Source: CAVQFO01 sp963711725 (GTDB taxonomy: Bacteria > Pseudomonadota > Gammaproteobacteria > Nitrococcales > Aquisalimonadaceae). Taken from it: a stretch of 64,000 bases of DNA. Numbering within the stretch: position 1 is the first letter of the stretch; every line of letters begins with the position of its first letter. The DNA is taken from positions 124,001 to 188,000 of the forward strand of contig CAVQFO010000020.1 of NCBI GenBank assembly GCA_963711725.1, given 5' to 3'. Shown here in pieces: positions 47,694 through 56,292 of this stretch. The notes under the pieces were generated by a model. The model had not been told where the DNA came from. It worked only from the letters and a program-made list of their open reading frames with translations, and did not search any database. The position numbers and the translations under genes are program-made.

Positions 47694-49043
47694 GTGACAA
47701 TGATGGGTTGGTCGAGGCGGGCGCGAGGCGTGGTGGCCTCAGTTTTCCTGGTTTGCCTTGTTGTCTCGCTCCCGGCGTGGGCTCAAACCGTGGAGGGTCG
47801 GCCGGAGAGCTACGTGCGACTGGTCAAGGCGCTGAAACCGGGCGATACGTTGAAGCTTCAGGCCGGGGTCTACCTTCATGGGTTGTCCCTCCACAATATC
47901 GACGGCTTGCCGGGGGAGCGTATTACAGTCGAAGGGCCCGACAACGGTGATCCGGCTCTTTTCCTGGCCCATCGCGGCCGCAATACGGTGAGCCTCAAGA
48001 ACGCGAGCTACATCACGATTCGCAATCTCGTTCTGGACGGCCAGAAGCTCGACGCCGACGCGGTTAAGGCGGAAGGCCCATCCCGGTATGCACATCACAT
48101 CACGCTGGAAAATCTCCATATCACCAACCACGACGGCGATCAGCAGATTGTCGGTATTTCCACGAAATGCCCCGCGTGGGACTGGGTGGTCCGCGGCAAC
48201 GTCATCGACGGGGCGGGTACAGGAATGTATTTCGGCCAGTCGGACGGCTCGGCGCCGTTTATTGGGGGGGTGATAGAAGGCAACGTCATTCGCAACACGA
48301 TCGGGTACAACATCGAGATCAAGCAGCAGAAGCCGCGTAAGCACGTGGCCGGCATGCCTCAGAACACGCAGGTGACGATTTTGCGCTACAACGTGTTCAG
48401 CAAGGCCGGCGGCGGAGCGACGGGCCACTTGGCACGGCCCAACGTCCTGCTCGGCTATCAGCCTCAGCAGGGTCCGGGCCGTTTCGATCGTTACCTGGTC
48501 TACGGCAATCTGTTCTACCAGAACCCTACGGAGGCGCTGTTTCAGGCTACCGGGCGGATGGCGTTGTACAGCAACCTGTTCGTGAACACCGTGGGACCCG
48601 GAAGGGCCGTGATGATCATGCGGCACAAAGGCGTCGCGCCCAAGTCCGTCGACATTTTCCAGAACACCATTATTGCGTCCGACATCGGCGTTGCCGTATG
48701 GGACGCGAATCGCGACGAACGGCAATGGGTCGCGGGGAACGCGATTTTCGCACCGAAGCCGATTACCGGCCGAATGGACCGGGGCTGGAACGTTGTGGGC
48801 AGTCTGCAGGACGCCGCGAAATATCTGGAGGCGCCTCGGCTGCCCATCGGCCGACTAAATCTCTATCCAAGGCCCGGGAAGCTGCGCGGGCCCCAGATTC
48901 CGGCCGGGCCCTTGGTCAGCTACAAGGACGCGGGCAAGGATTTCGCAGGCGAAGCTCGCAAGCAAGGATACGTCGGCGCGTATGCGAGCACTGGAGATGG
49001 TCACGGCGCGGCGCTGCGCCTGGCGCGACGATCATTGCGATGA
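47694..49043 (+). CDS. Secreted right-handed parallel beta-helix protein
   Basis: About 449 residues. A signal peptide (VVASVFLVCLVVSLPAWAQ) is followed by a pectate-lyase-like beta-helix: ASYITIRNLVLDGQKLDADAV, HHITLENLHITNHDGDQQIV, VVRGNVIDGAGTGMYFG, VIEGNVIRNTIGYNIEI and LVYGNLFYQNPTEALF are successive coils. This fold is usual in polysaccharide lyases, epimerases and glycan-binding proteins, so a role in trimming or modifying the exported polymer is likely. GTG 47694 or ATG 47700/47703 are possible starts. Confidence 0.8.
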   Translation: MTMMGWSRRARGVVASVFLVCLVVSLPAWAQTVEGRPESYVRLVKALKPGDTLKLQAGVYLHGLSLHNIDGLPGERITVEGPDNGDPALFLAHRGRNTVSLKNASYITIRNLVLDGQKLDADAVKAEGPSRYAHHITLENLHITNHDGDQQIVGISTKCPAWDWVVRGNVIDGAGTGMYFGQSDGSAPFIGGVIEGNVIRNTIGYNIEIKQQKPRKHVAGMPQNTQVTILRYNVFSKAGGGATGHLARPNVLLGYQPQQGPGRFDRYLVYGNLFYQNPTEALFQATGRMALYSNLFVNTVGPGRAVMIMRHKGVAPKSVDIFQNTIIASDIGVAVWDANRDERQWVAGNAIFAPKPITGRMDRGWNVVGSLQDAAKYLEAPRLPIGRLNLYPRPGKLRGPQIPAGPLVSYKDAGKDFAGEARKQGYVGAYASTGDGHGAALRLARRSLR

Positions 49044-49059
49044 GGCGTGCAACTTGGGG

Positions 49060-49075
49060 GTCGAGAAATTTTACA
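49060..49075 (+). promoter_or_regulatory. Putative PrsR upstream activating element (copy 1)
   Basis: GTCGAGAAATTTTACA matches the 16-base element also found at 60575 and 60730 (shared pattern GTYGARAAWKTTTACA). It lies 88 bases before the -24 box of the sigma-54 promoter at 49163, a distance normal for an NtrC-type activator. A degenerate second copy sharing the first ten bases (GTTGAAAATT) lies at about 49096. Confidence 0.6.
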
Positions 49076-49162
49076 CTCGACTCTTGTGGATGGCGGTTGA
49101 AAATTACCTTGAAGTCTCTAACTCACTGAGTAGATAGGCTTGGCAGCGTTTTTCCGTGTTTA

Positions 49163-49178
49163 TGGCACGAAACTGGCA
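49163..49178 (+). promoter_or_regulatory. Sigma-54 (-24/-12) promoter before the HprK-related cassette
   Basis: TGGCACGAAACTGGCA has the invariant GG (49164-49165) and GC (49176-49177) separated by exactly ten bases, and a full TGGCACG -24 box. The -12 box (TGGCA) differs from TTGCA at one position. The cassette start at 49347 is the next gene. Confidence 0.7.
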
Positions 49179-49346
49179 TGTCAAGACAGCGGAACAACCA
49201 AGTGTTAAAGCGTCGGCACAACAGGGCCGGATGAATCAGGGCGCTGGTGCGGGGCCCACGATGCTACAATGTGAGTTGATTGCTCGGGCCGGGTGGCTGG
49301 CCTTAGAGAAACTGAAATCAGTTTGCGCTGTAGCGGGGAGACAGCG

Positions 49347-50006
49347 ATGACGGACGAAAACGAAACCAATCAGCAGGGGACAACAGGCCCGGCTGATTCT
49401 CGCAACGAGCAGGTGGATGTTTCTCGTCGTCGGCTCGGCCGGGCCGCGGCTGCGACGGTTCCGCTGTATTTTGCGTTGCGCAGCCGTTCGGTCAGGGCCG
49501 TGGTCGGTAACGGAACGGCATGCGTCGGCCCGTCCGGGTTCAATTCGCTGAATGTTAGCAACCTGAATCGGCCGACCACATGCCAGGGGCGCTCGCCGGG
49601 CTATTGGCTGAACCATCCCGAAGCTTGGTCGGGGACCGGGTACAGTCCCGGGGTTTGCGTCGACTCAACCAGCGGCAGCTGCCACAAGTACGAAGGCGGC
49701 ACGAAGTTTGTCGATGTTTTCGGTGTGCCCGCGATCTGGTCCCCGCCGCATGTCAACTCCCTGACACTGATGCAGTGCCTGATGCCCTCGTCGGAAGGCG
49801 GTCAACGGGGGCCCGATAATATGGCCTTCTGCTTGGTGGCCGCCGTGCTCAATTCGGCTGCGAATCTGACGCCCGCGCTGCCGACGTCCGTGGTCATGGA
49901 AATCGCGACGCAGTACTTTTCCCAGGGATATTATTCGTCTCCGCCGCCCGGGGGTAATTGGGATTCGGCGAAGATCAAGAGCTACATTCAGTCCACCTGG
50001 GTCTGA
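49347..50006 (+). CDS. Cys-rich putative Tat-exported protein heading HprK-related cassette
   Basis: A 219-residue protein without a family I can name. Residues 26-51 (SRRRLGRAAAATVPLYFAL) look like a twin-arginine-type signal, though the hydrophobic stretch is short. The rest contains six cysteines (59, 79 and four further on). It also has the segment TCQGRSPGYWLNHPEAW (78-94), a GYWxNHPEAW motif seen in assorted bacterial surface proteins. ATG 49347 has GGGGAG seven bases upstream. It is directly downstream of a sigma-54 promoter with the PrsR-like element and only 11 bases before the PqqD-like gene. It is therefore a candidate product or substrate of that cassette; this role is inference. 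Confidence 0.72.
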   Translation: MTDENETNQQGTTGPADSRNEQVDVSRRRLGRAAAATVPLYFALRSRSVRAVVGNGTACVGPSGFNSLNVSNLNRPTTCQGRSPGYWLNHPEAWSGTGYSPGVCVDSTSGSCHKYEGGTKFVDVFGVPAIWSPPHVNSLTLMQCLMPSSEGGQRGPDNMAFCLVAAVLNSAANLTPALPTSVVMEIATQYFSQGYYSSPPPGGNWDSAKIKSYIQSTWV

Positions 50007-50017
50007 AATCGCCGACA

Positions 50018-50302
50018 ATGGATTCTCCGCCAACGTACTGGCGAGTACCACCGTCTCTCGATATCCGCACAAGGCAGTGGGCCGCTCAAACTGTGGTGTA
50101 CCATTGCCATTCTGGCGACACGTTCCTGCTTGATGCGTTGAGCTGGCAGATGTTCCACGAGCTGCGTTCCGGGGATGCCCCACTCGCATCGCTGGATGTG
50201 GCGAAACGTCTGACCATGCCCGCGGATGAATGGGATGTCGTGGAAGACCGGCTTGAAGAGTTACGGCTGCGGGGGCTCGTGGAGAGGATCGCTCTTTGCT
50301 GA
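50018..50302 (+). CDS. PqqD-like protein of the HPr-related kinase A system
   Basis: A 94-residue winged-helix protein of the PqqD type. The central VVYHCHSGDTFLLDALSWQM matches the VVY..SGDT..LD signature of the PqqD-family proteins that accompany HprK-related kinase A. PqqD proteins bind peptide substrates for modifying enzymes (RiPP recognition element), so a peptide or protein client is expected. It overlaps the kinase gene by 7 bp and follows the Cys-rich protein by 11 bases. Confidence 0.82.
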   Translation: MDSPPTYWRVPPSLDIRTRQWAAQTVVYHCHSGDTFLLDALSWQMFHELRSGDAPLASLDVAKRLTMPADEWDVVEDRLEELRLRGLVERIALC

Positions 50303-51198
50303 TTCGGGAACTGGCGCGGGCAACCCTTGAGGACCGATTGAAAAAGGATGGCCTGCTTCTGCGGCTTCATCCTTTCACCGTACGCGTTCGTTCTTCTTTT
50401 CCCACGGTGGCTTCCGGTCTTCAGGCCTTGTACGGCGATTTTCCGGTCGCGGATGGAGAATTTGCCGACTTCCATATCGGTGTCGCCCGTCCCAAGGCGT
50501 TCCGGAGATGGTTCCGTCGCCAGTCATTATTTGAGTTCGACGGGCAGCGACCCTTTCTGCCGCTGCCTGCGGATCAGGCTTTCGCTATGTTCGAATGGGG
50601 CCTCAACTGGTGCATTTCGGCCAATGTGGAGGATTTCCTCATCGTTCACGCCGCGACCCTTGAAGGGCCGGACGGAGGCGTGATTCTCCCGGCACCACCC
50701 GGTTCCGGCAAAAGTACGCTCACCGCCGCGTTGTGCCTGTCGGGTTGGCGACTGCTCTCTGACGAGCTGACGCTGATCCGCCGCGGGGACGGCCGCCTCC
50801 AGGGGCTTGCCCGGCCCGTCAGTCTTAAGAATGACTCCATCCGGGTTATAAGTGACGCTTTTCCTGAGGCCTCGTTTTCGGCGCCCATCCACGATACGGC
50901 GAAAGGTACTGTCGTGCACCTCCGCCCCCCGTCGGAGAGCGTTGCCCGAGTCCGCGATCTGGCGACTCCTCGGCGAGTCATTCTTCCGCGCTTCAGCCTT
51001 GGTGCGGGGACGCGCCTGGAGCATCTGCCAAAAGGCGAGGCCTTCATGCATCTGGCGGAAAATGCATTCAACTACTCAACGCTGGGTCCGGAGGGTTTCG
51101 AGTTGGTCGGGGATTTGATCCAGCGATGCGACACATGGTCCCTTGAATACGGTAACCTTGACGAGGCGCTTGAGGCCCTTCATTCGCTCATCCACTGA
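50296..51198 (+). CDS. HprK-related kinase A
   Basis: A 300-residue P-loop protein. VHAATLEGPDGGVILPAPPGSGKSTLTAAL carries the Walker A motif within an HPr kinase/phosphorylase-like core, followed by LLSDELTLIRRG, the acidic segment typical of HprK. The N-terminal ~100 residues (TVRVRSSFPTVASGLQALYGDF) are specific to the HprK-related A group. A TTG at 50296 is the likely start, coupled to the PqqD-like gene; an ATG at 50348 would remove conserved sequence. HprK phosphorylates a serine on HPr; the target of the A-group kinases is not established and no HPr gene lies here. Confidence 0.83.
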   Translation: MLIRELARATLEDRLKKDGLLLRLHPFTVRVRSSFPTVASGLQALYGDFPVADGEFADFHIGVARPKAFRRWFRRQSLFEFDGQRPFLPLPADQAFAMFEWGLNWCISANVEDFLIVHAATLEGPDGGVILPAPPGSGKSTLTAALCLSGWRLLSDELTLIRRGDGRLQGLARPVSLKNDSIRVISDAFPEASFSAPIHDTAKGTVVHLRPPSESVARVRDLATPRRVILPRFSLGAGTRLEHLPKGEAFMHLAENAFNYSTLGPEGFELVGDLIQRCDTWSLEYGNLDEALEALHSLIH

Positions 51199-51431
51199 TC
51201 GTCGTGCGTGCTGGTTTTGCCGCGTCTTTCGATTCTGCGGTGCGTTGCCGTCCAGGCACCTCCGTTCCGGAGGAGGGCCGGCGAATCGCGTATTCTGTGT
51301 TCGAGGGCTGGATGCGCCCGTCAGGTGTGCGGGGGGTCAGACAGCTCGGCGCATTTTTCGGCTCCGACCGCGATCAGTACAAGGCCGGGTCCACAAGCCA
51401 TTAGCCGCCGAACTAGGCTATCCTTGGCCGC

Positions 51432-52523
51432 ATGAGCAAGGATAACCGCCCACTTCTGGTTCGCGTGCTCGCGGAGCCCGCCAGCATGCCGCGTCTGTCA
51501 ATGAGGCAATGGGATCTCCTCGTGCGCCAGGCACGGGCGTCCTCCCTCTTGGGCAGGTTGGCATGGCTGGCCGAGAGAGAGTGCGGAGGTCTGGATGGGC
51601 TTCCACCCGAGCCAGCGGCCCACCTCCGCTGGGGCATGACCCTGGCCGAGGCGTGCGCGCGGGAAATCCGGTGCGAGGTGGACTGGGTGCTGGCCGCCTT
51701 GGAACCGATCGGTGTCCGACCCATTCTCCTCAAAGGAGCGGCATATACCCTGGCCGGAATGCCCGTGGGCCGGGGGCGCTTTTTCGAGGACGTCGACATC
51801 CTGGTGGCGCGGGAGCGGCTGGCGGATGCCGAGGCGGCACTTCTGGTGGCGGGGTGGGCGCAGACTCATCTCGATCCTTACGATCAGCGCTACTATCGGG
51901 AATGGATGCACGAATTGCCGCCGCTGGTGAACATGCGACGCGGCACCACGGTAGACGTACATTACAATATCCTTCCGGAAACGGGTCGATTGCGCCCGGA
52001 GGCGGTTCGCCTGCTTGAGGCGGCGCGACCTCTGCCCGGCAGCGGCGTGCTGCGGACCCTTTGTCCCGAAGATATGGTCCTCCACAGTGCCTCGCATCTG
52101 TTCTGCGACGGTGAGTTCAACAACGGCTTGCGCGACCTCTCGGACCTCGACCTGCTCATGCGCTACTTTGGCGAAGAGGACGGTTTCTGGACAGGACTGC
52201 TCGATCGTGCCGAAACCCTTGGCCTCGGTGGGCCTTTGTACTATGCCGTAACGCTGACGGATCGTGTTCTCGATACGCCTGTACCCGAGGCGGTGCTTGC
52301 CGAAGCGAAACGGATGGGGCCGCCGTTCGTAAGGCGCGGCGCAATGGATCTGCTTTTCCGGGCCGGGCTCAGGCCACCGCACCCCAGTTGCCGTGGGATC
52401 GGAGCAGAAGCGGCCCACTTCCTGTTGTTCGTGAGAGGCCATTGGCTCAAGATGCCTCCGCTGCGGCTTGCGCGGCATTTGGTGCGAAAGGCGTTTGTGC
52501 GAGATCAATACGCCGCGGATTGA
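51432..52523 (+). CDS. Nucleotidyltransferase family protein (NTP_transf_5-like)
   Basis: A 363-residue protein. RPILLKGAAYTLAGMPVGRGR followed by FFEDVDILVAR is the KGxA...R...DvDiLV signature of the minimal-nucleotidyltransferase-like family found with HprK-related kinases. The two acidic residues after RFFED would bind metal. The C-terminal part (DMVLHSASHLFCDGEFNNGLRDLSDLDLLMRYF) continues the family. It likely transfers a nucleotide to a protein or small-molecule hydroxyl. The 233 bases before it hold a short plus-strand frame that I do not count. Confidence 0.8.
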   Translation: MSKDNRPLLVRVLAEPASMPRLSMRQWDLLVRQARASSLLGRLAWLAERECGGLDGLPPEPAAHLRWGMTLAEACAREIRCEVDWVLAALEPIGVRPILLKGAAYTLAGMPVGRGRFFEDVDILVARERLADAEAALLVAGWAQTHLDPYDQRYYREWMHELPPLVNMRRGTTVDVHYNILPETGRLRPEAVRLLEAARPLPGSGVLRTLCPEDMVLHSASHLFCDGEFNNGLRDLSDLDLLMRYFGEEDGFWTGLLDRAETLGLGGPLYYAVTLTDRVLDTPVPEAVLAEAKRMGPPFVRRGAMDLLFRAGLRPPHPSCRGIGAEAAHFLLFVRGHWLKMPPLRLARHLVRKAFVRDQYAAD

Positions 52524-52597
52524 TCGCGGCAATTCATTCACAGGGCTCGCGACCGGCGAATCTCCGGTCGGGGCCGACGGCCCCAGGAGCCACATTC

Positions 52598-53332
52598 ATG
52601 CGCGAGGAGTTGCCCGGTGATTTCGAGGAGCGGTGGCGGGCGCGCTTCGAACAGCGCGGCCGCACCTTCAGCTCCGACGCGATGATCGCAGGGTGGTCCG
52701 ATAGCGGACTCGCCACACGGGTGCGGGCGTTTCGACGGCGGATGGGGCCGGTGGCAGGCACATGGCTTGATGCCGGTTGCGGTGCCGGGACGTACACGCG
52801 GCTGTTGCGTGCGGCCGGAGCACGCGAGGTCGTCGGGCTCGATTACTCGGTTCCGAGCGTGTTGAAAGCGCGCGCGTTGCGTACGGAGCCTGGACTGATG
52901 TGGGCCGCCGGTGACGTTCGCGCCTTGCCGTTTGCTGACGGGAGCTTTGACGGCGTTATCTGTTTCGGTGTGACTCAGGCGTTGTCGGACTCCAGCGCTT
53001 TGCTCGAAGAGCTCGTCCGCGTTGTTCGGCCCGGTGGCGAGGTTTGGGTCGATGGCCTCAATCGCAAATGCATCATTCATTGGGCCGAGGTGATTAGGGA
53101 CCGGCTCCGCGGGCGAAGTCCTCATCTGCGGCTGGAAGACGCCGGGAACCTTGAACGCCGGCTGGAGCGCCTGGGCTGTCAACAGATTCGCGCGGACTGG
53201 GTTCCCATCTTCCCTGCGCGTCTTCGCGGGCTGCAAAGGCTGAGTGAAGGCCTGCGCCTTTGGCGCTGGCCGGTGTTGGGAGCAGCTCTCAGCCACGCCT
53301 TCACGGTCAGGGCGGTAAAGAGTGAGAAGTGA
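52598..53332 (+). CDS. SAM-dependent class I methyltransferase
   Basis: A 244-residue methyltransferase: motif I TWLDAGCGAGTYTRLLRAAG, motif II VVGLDYSVPSVLKAR, ALPFADGSFDGVICFGVTQ and VRVVRPGGEVWVDG. AGGAG lies ten bases before ATG 52598. It is the last gene of the cassette (Cys-rich protein, PqqD-like, HprK-related, nucleotidyltransferase). The methyl acceptor is unknown. Confidence 0.85.
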   Translation: MREELPGDFEERWRARFEQRGRTFSSDAMIAGWSDSGLATRVRAFRRRMGPVAGTWLDAGCGAGTYTRLLRAAGAREVVGLDYSVPSVLKARALRTEPGLMWAAGDVRALPFADGSFDGVICFGVTQALSDSSALLEELVRVVRPGGEVWVDGLNRKCIIHWAEVIRDRLRGRSPHLRLEDAGNLERRLERLGCQQIRADWVPIFPARLRGLQRLSEGLRLWRWPVLGAALSHAFTVRAVKSEK

Positions 53333-53608
53333 GTATGTCCGGAAGGTCAAGGCGAAAGCGCGCTTGCGCCGACCCCGGTTCGTCGCCGGGAGGGCGCACG
53401 TCTGGCAGTGAATGCAGGCGGATTCCCTCGGTATTCGGTCGGTTGACTCGTCAGAAGTCTGCTACTCTGGTAACACAATGGGGGGATGAAACGGTTGTTT
53501 GCCCCGTGGCTTTGTGACGCGCTGAACTTCGGGGGTGTCCGTCAAACCACGGGCGCCACGGGCAGGGTACGGGTGTAGGGAAAAGCGAAAAAGCAAGGAT
53601 GGTTGGTC

Positions 53609-54832
53609 ATGGCAGTCCGCTCTCTTCGACGGTTTCGACTCGGACACCTCTCTTTTGCTCTGGCGCTGGGCTTGCTGCTCGCCGGCTGCAGTAGCGGCGG
53701 CGGTGGTGGCGGCAATTCCGGCACGAGCTCCAGCTCTTCCTCGGGGTCCAGCTCCGGCAGCCTGCCTACCGCCAGTGTGCGGGACGCGGCCATTTCCCGT
53801 CCGCTACAGGGGACGGGCACCGTGGAGTTCCAGGTTGCGCTGTCCGCTCAGGCCAATGGCCAGGTGGACGTGGACTATGCGACCTCGGACGGCACGGCCA
53901 CATCTCCGGGTGATTACACGGCCACGAGCGGGACCCTGTCGTTCTCGGCCGGTGAGACGGTCAAGACCGTGCCCGTGACTGTCAACAGTGGCTCGACCCA
54001 CGCGTACTCCAATCAAACCTTTGTACTGACCCTCAGCAATGTCTCGGCCAATGCGATGCTCGGCACCAGCCAAGCCACCGGCACCATCGTCAACCGCCAG
54101 TTGAACGATACCGGCATCGTCGAATGTGCTACGGAGGCGCAAAGCGGACTTGCCTGCCCTCAGGCCCTGTATCCCTCGCAGGATGCGGATGAGGGCCGGG
54201 ACGCTCTGGCAGGCGGCAGCAAGCTGACCAAGACAGGGGGTTCCACGAATCCGAACCAGGGCTTCGATTTCTCGAAGCTGGACGCCGCAGACGGTCACGA
54301 GCTCCCCCAGAGCTCGGGAACCTGGGGCTGTACCCGCGACAACGCCACCGGGCTATGGTGGGAGGTCAAGAAATCCTCCGGCGCTAAGAGTTCCGGTAAC
54401 ACCTATACCTGGTACAACCCGGATTCCAAGACCAACGGCGGCGGCGCGGGGACGCCCAACGGCGGCGTATGCACCGGGAGTTCGTGCGATACACAATCGT
54501 ATGTGGCCTACGTGAACGGGCTGAATAGCGGCCAGGGGTTGTGCGGGAAGAGCGACTGGCGCCTGCCCACTGCTACGGAGTTCCGTGACATCCTTGATCT
54601 CAGCGTGCGGGACGGAAGTCCACCCCTGGATACGGGCTATTTCCCGAACATGGTCACTACGGACGACTACTGGTGGACCGCCGACCCCATTGCACTGCAG
54701 CCCGGCCTCGCACGCGCGGTTTCCTTCAAATACGATTCGACGGGCGGAGTCACGCCGGTCTATGTGGGTGCCCCGTTCGGACTCACCAAGAGTGCGGCGG
54801 CCCACGTGATGCTGGTGAGGAAGGAGCCATGA
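53609..54832 (+). CDS. Lipoprotein with Calx-beta and DUF1566 domains
   Basis: A 407-residue protein. Lipobox LLLAGC is followed by a Gly/Ser-rich spacer (six Gly, then Ser-rich). A Calx-beta domain runs at about residues 50-160 (VDYATSDGTATSPGDYTATSG). The C-terminal DUF1566/Lcl_C domain contains ATGLWWEVKK and CGKSDWRLPTATEFRDIL. ATG 53609 was chosen over a TTG at 53603; AAGGA lies nine bases upstream. Surface lipoproteins of this build are thought to bind ligands or calcium. The second DUF1566 gene overlaps it (ATGA). Confidence 0.8.
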   Translation: MAVRSLRRFRLGHLSFALALGLLLAGCSSGGGGGGNSGTSSSSSSGSSSGSLPTASVRDAAISRPLQGTGTVEFQVALSAQANGQVDVDYATSDGTATSPGDYTATSGTLSFSAGETVKTVPVTVNSGSTHAYSNQTFVLTLSNVSANAMLGTSQATGTIVNRQLNDTGIVECATEAQSGLACPQALYPSQDADEGRDALAGGSKLTKTGGSTNPNQGFDFSKLDAADGHELPQSSGTWGCTRDNATGLWWEVKKSSGAKSSGNTYTWYNPDSKTNGGGAGTPNGGVCTGSSCDTQSYVAYVNGLNSGQGLCGKSDWRLPTATEFRDILDLSVRDGSPPLDTGYFPNMVTTDDYWWTADPIALQPGLARAVSFKYDSTGGVTPVYVGAPFGLTKSAAAHVMLVRKEP

Positions 54833-55428
54833 GCATGAAACACCAAGGAGCATTCTCCGGGCGCGGCGTCCATTGGGTTTGGGTAATGGCCCTGGGCTGC
54901 GGCTTGGCGCTGGGGAGCACGGGCGCTAGCGCCGCCCAGTCTTGTTCCTCCTCCAACGTGACCGAAACGATGCCTACGGGTCATTTTGTCGATAACGGCG
55001 ACGGCACGGTGACCGACAAAACCACGGGGTTGACTTGGAAGCGCTGCTCGGAGGGCCAGACCTGGGATTCGTCCGCTTCGGCCTGTTCAGGGACCGCAGT
55101 CCAGTATACTTGGCAGGCGGCTCTACAGCGCGCGGAAACGCTTGATTCCTCGGGTGGATTTGCCGGAAAGAAGGATTGGCGTCTTCCCAATTCGAAGGAA
55201 ATCTCCACCATCGTGGAGCGCGCCTGCCAGAATCCGGCGATCAATCTGACGGTCTTCCCGGGTACGCCCGATAATGGCTTGTTCTGGAGCGCCTCACCAT
55301 ATCTGGGGCGCTATAGCGGTTCGACGACAGACAGCATGGCCTGGGTGGAGGCTTATCCGGTTGGGAATGCCTTCGTCAAACCAAAGGGCGAACAGCATTA
55401 TGTCCGTTTCGTCCGCAGCGGTCTGTGA
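54829..55428 (+). CDS. Secreted DUF1566 (Lcl_C) protein
   Basis: A 199-residue protein with a signal peptide (VWVMALGCGLALGSTGASAAQ) and one DUF1566 domain: HFVDNGDGTVTDKTTGLTWKRC, GKKDWRLPNSKEISTIV and HYVRFVRSGL. It starts inside the previous stop (ATGA overlap); an in-frame ATG at 54835 fits the ribosome-binding site (AAGGAG) better by spacing. The two DUF1566 proteins are likely co-produced surface proteins. Confidence 0.78.
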   Translation: MSMKHQGAFSGRGVHWVWVMALGCGLALGSTGASAAQSCSSSNVTETMPTGHFVDNGDGTVTDKTTGLTWKRCSEGQTWDSSASACSGTAVQYTWQAALQRAETLDSSGGFAGKKDWRLPNSKEISTIVERACQNPAINLTVFPGTPDNGLFWSASPYLGRYSGSTTDSMAWVEAYPVGNAFVKPKGEQHYVRFVRSGL

Positions 55429-55475
55429 GTTGAGGGTCAATAACCTCCGCGACCCAGCCGGCCTTTAGGGGCTCA

Positions 55476-56261
55476 ATGCCGAGTCGGTGGGACATTTTGC
55501 GTAATCCATCCCAGCGAACGCGGGTTGTCCCGTCGGCGACTGGCGTCCTCAACCCGTCCTCCACGGAGCGCAAGACCGGCCTTGTCTTTCGTGCGGCGGC
55601 CACCGCCCGCGCGGTTGAGGCCGCCTGGTCGCTGGTCTACGAGCGCTACGTGGAAAGCGGTCTCATTGATCCCAATCCGTTTGGGCTTCATACGCATCGG
55701 CACGCCGTGGGTCCGCATTCCTGTGTTGTCTACGGCCCGATTGGCGGGCACGCTGTTTCCACGATGACCCTCATGGCGGACACTCCGGGTGGGTTATCCC
55801 TTGATTCCGTATACGGCCGGGAACTGGACACATTGAGGGCCGAAGGGCGAATGCTGTTGGAGGTGGGGCTACTCGCGGACCGCCGATCGGCCCTCGATCG
55901 GACCGCCACTGCTCTGTTCGACATGATGAGGTGGGCCAAGTATTACGCGGACAGCGTCCGCGCTACGGACGTCATCGTCGGCGTTCACCCGCACCACGTG
56001 GGTTTCTATGAGCGTTGTTTCGGTTTTCACACATTCGGCGGAACCGCCCTTTTCCCGACGGTGAAGAACAATCCCGTGGTTCCGCTCAGGCTGGATCTCG
56101 CGGAGGCTTTCGCGGCGCGTCCATTGCCCCGCGGTCTGCGTCATGTGCGCGACAATCCGCTGCCGCTATCGGCCTTTGACTCCCGCTTCAACTTCGATGT
56201 CGCGGCCCTGGAGGGAACAGTGATAGCGGAGGTGCTGAGGGCCCGCGACGCTGTGGAGTAG
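55476..56261 (+). CDS. FeeM-like N-acyl amino acid synthase-type acyltransferase
   Basis: A 261-residue GNAT-like protein. The core AAWSLVYERYVESGLIDPNPFGLHTHR and MLLEVGLLADRR, then VIVGVHPHHVGFYERCFGF, match the FeeM-type N-acyl amino acid synthase group, which is related to LuxI. It would join an acyl-ACP chain to an amino acid or similar amine. It is the third LuxI/FeeM-like protein in the window after those at 1262 and 2316. Not clearly part of an operon; it is convergent with the sulfotransferase. Confidence 0.7.
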   Translation: MPSRWDILRNPSQRTRVVPSATGVLNPSSTERKTGLVFRAAATARAVEAAWSLVYERYVESGLIDPNPFGLHTHRHAVGPHSCVVYGPIGGHAVSTMTLMADTPGGLSLDSVYGRELDTLRAEGRMLLEVGLLADRRSALDRTATALFDMMRWAKYYADSVRATDVIVGVHPHHVGFYERCFGFHTFGGTALFPTVKNNPVVPLRLDLAEAFAARPLPRGLRHVRDNPLPLSAFDSRFNFDVAALEGTVIAEVLRARDAVE

Positions 56262-56292
56262 CCGGCCGGGTATCGAGCCCTGCGTGCCGGGC

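Larger units (their letters stand above)
49044..49346 (+). promoter_or_regulatory. Control region of the HprK-related cassette
   Basis: About 300 non-coding bases containing, in order, a 16-bp upstream element, a partial second copy and a sigma-54 -24/-12 promoter (separate entries). The predicted leader from the promoter to ATG 49347 is about 160 bases. Confidence 0.65.

Noticed and set aside
51204..51404. 66-codon plus-strand frame between kinase and nucleotidyltransferase
   Set aside because: GTG start without ribosome-binding site, no similarity noticed; may still be a small gene but cannot be supported.
53690..53715. GGC-rich short repeat
   Set aside because: It simply encodes the Gly-rich spacer after the lipobox of the DUF1566 lipoprotein.
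56277..56292. Hairpin GAGCCC...GGGCTT as bidirectional terminator
   Set aside because: The stem is only six pairs and the T-run is too short to support a terminator.
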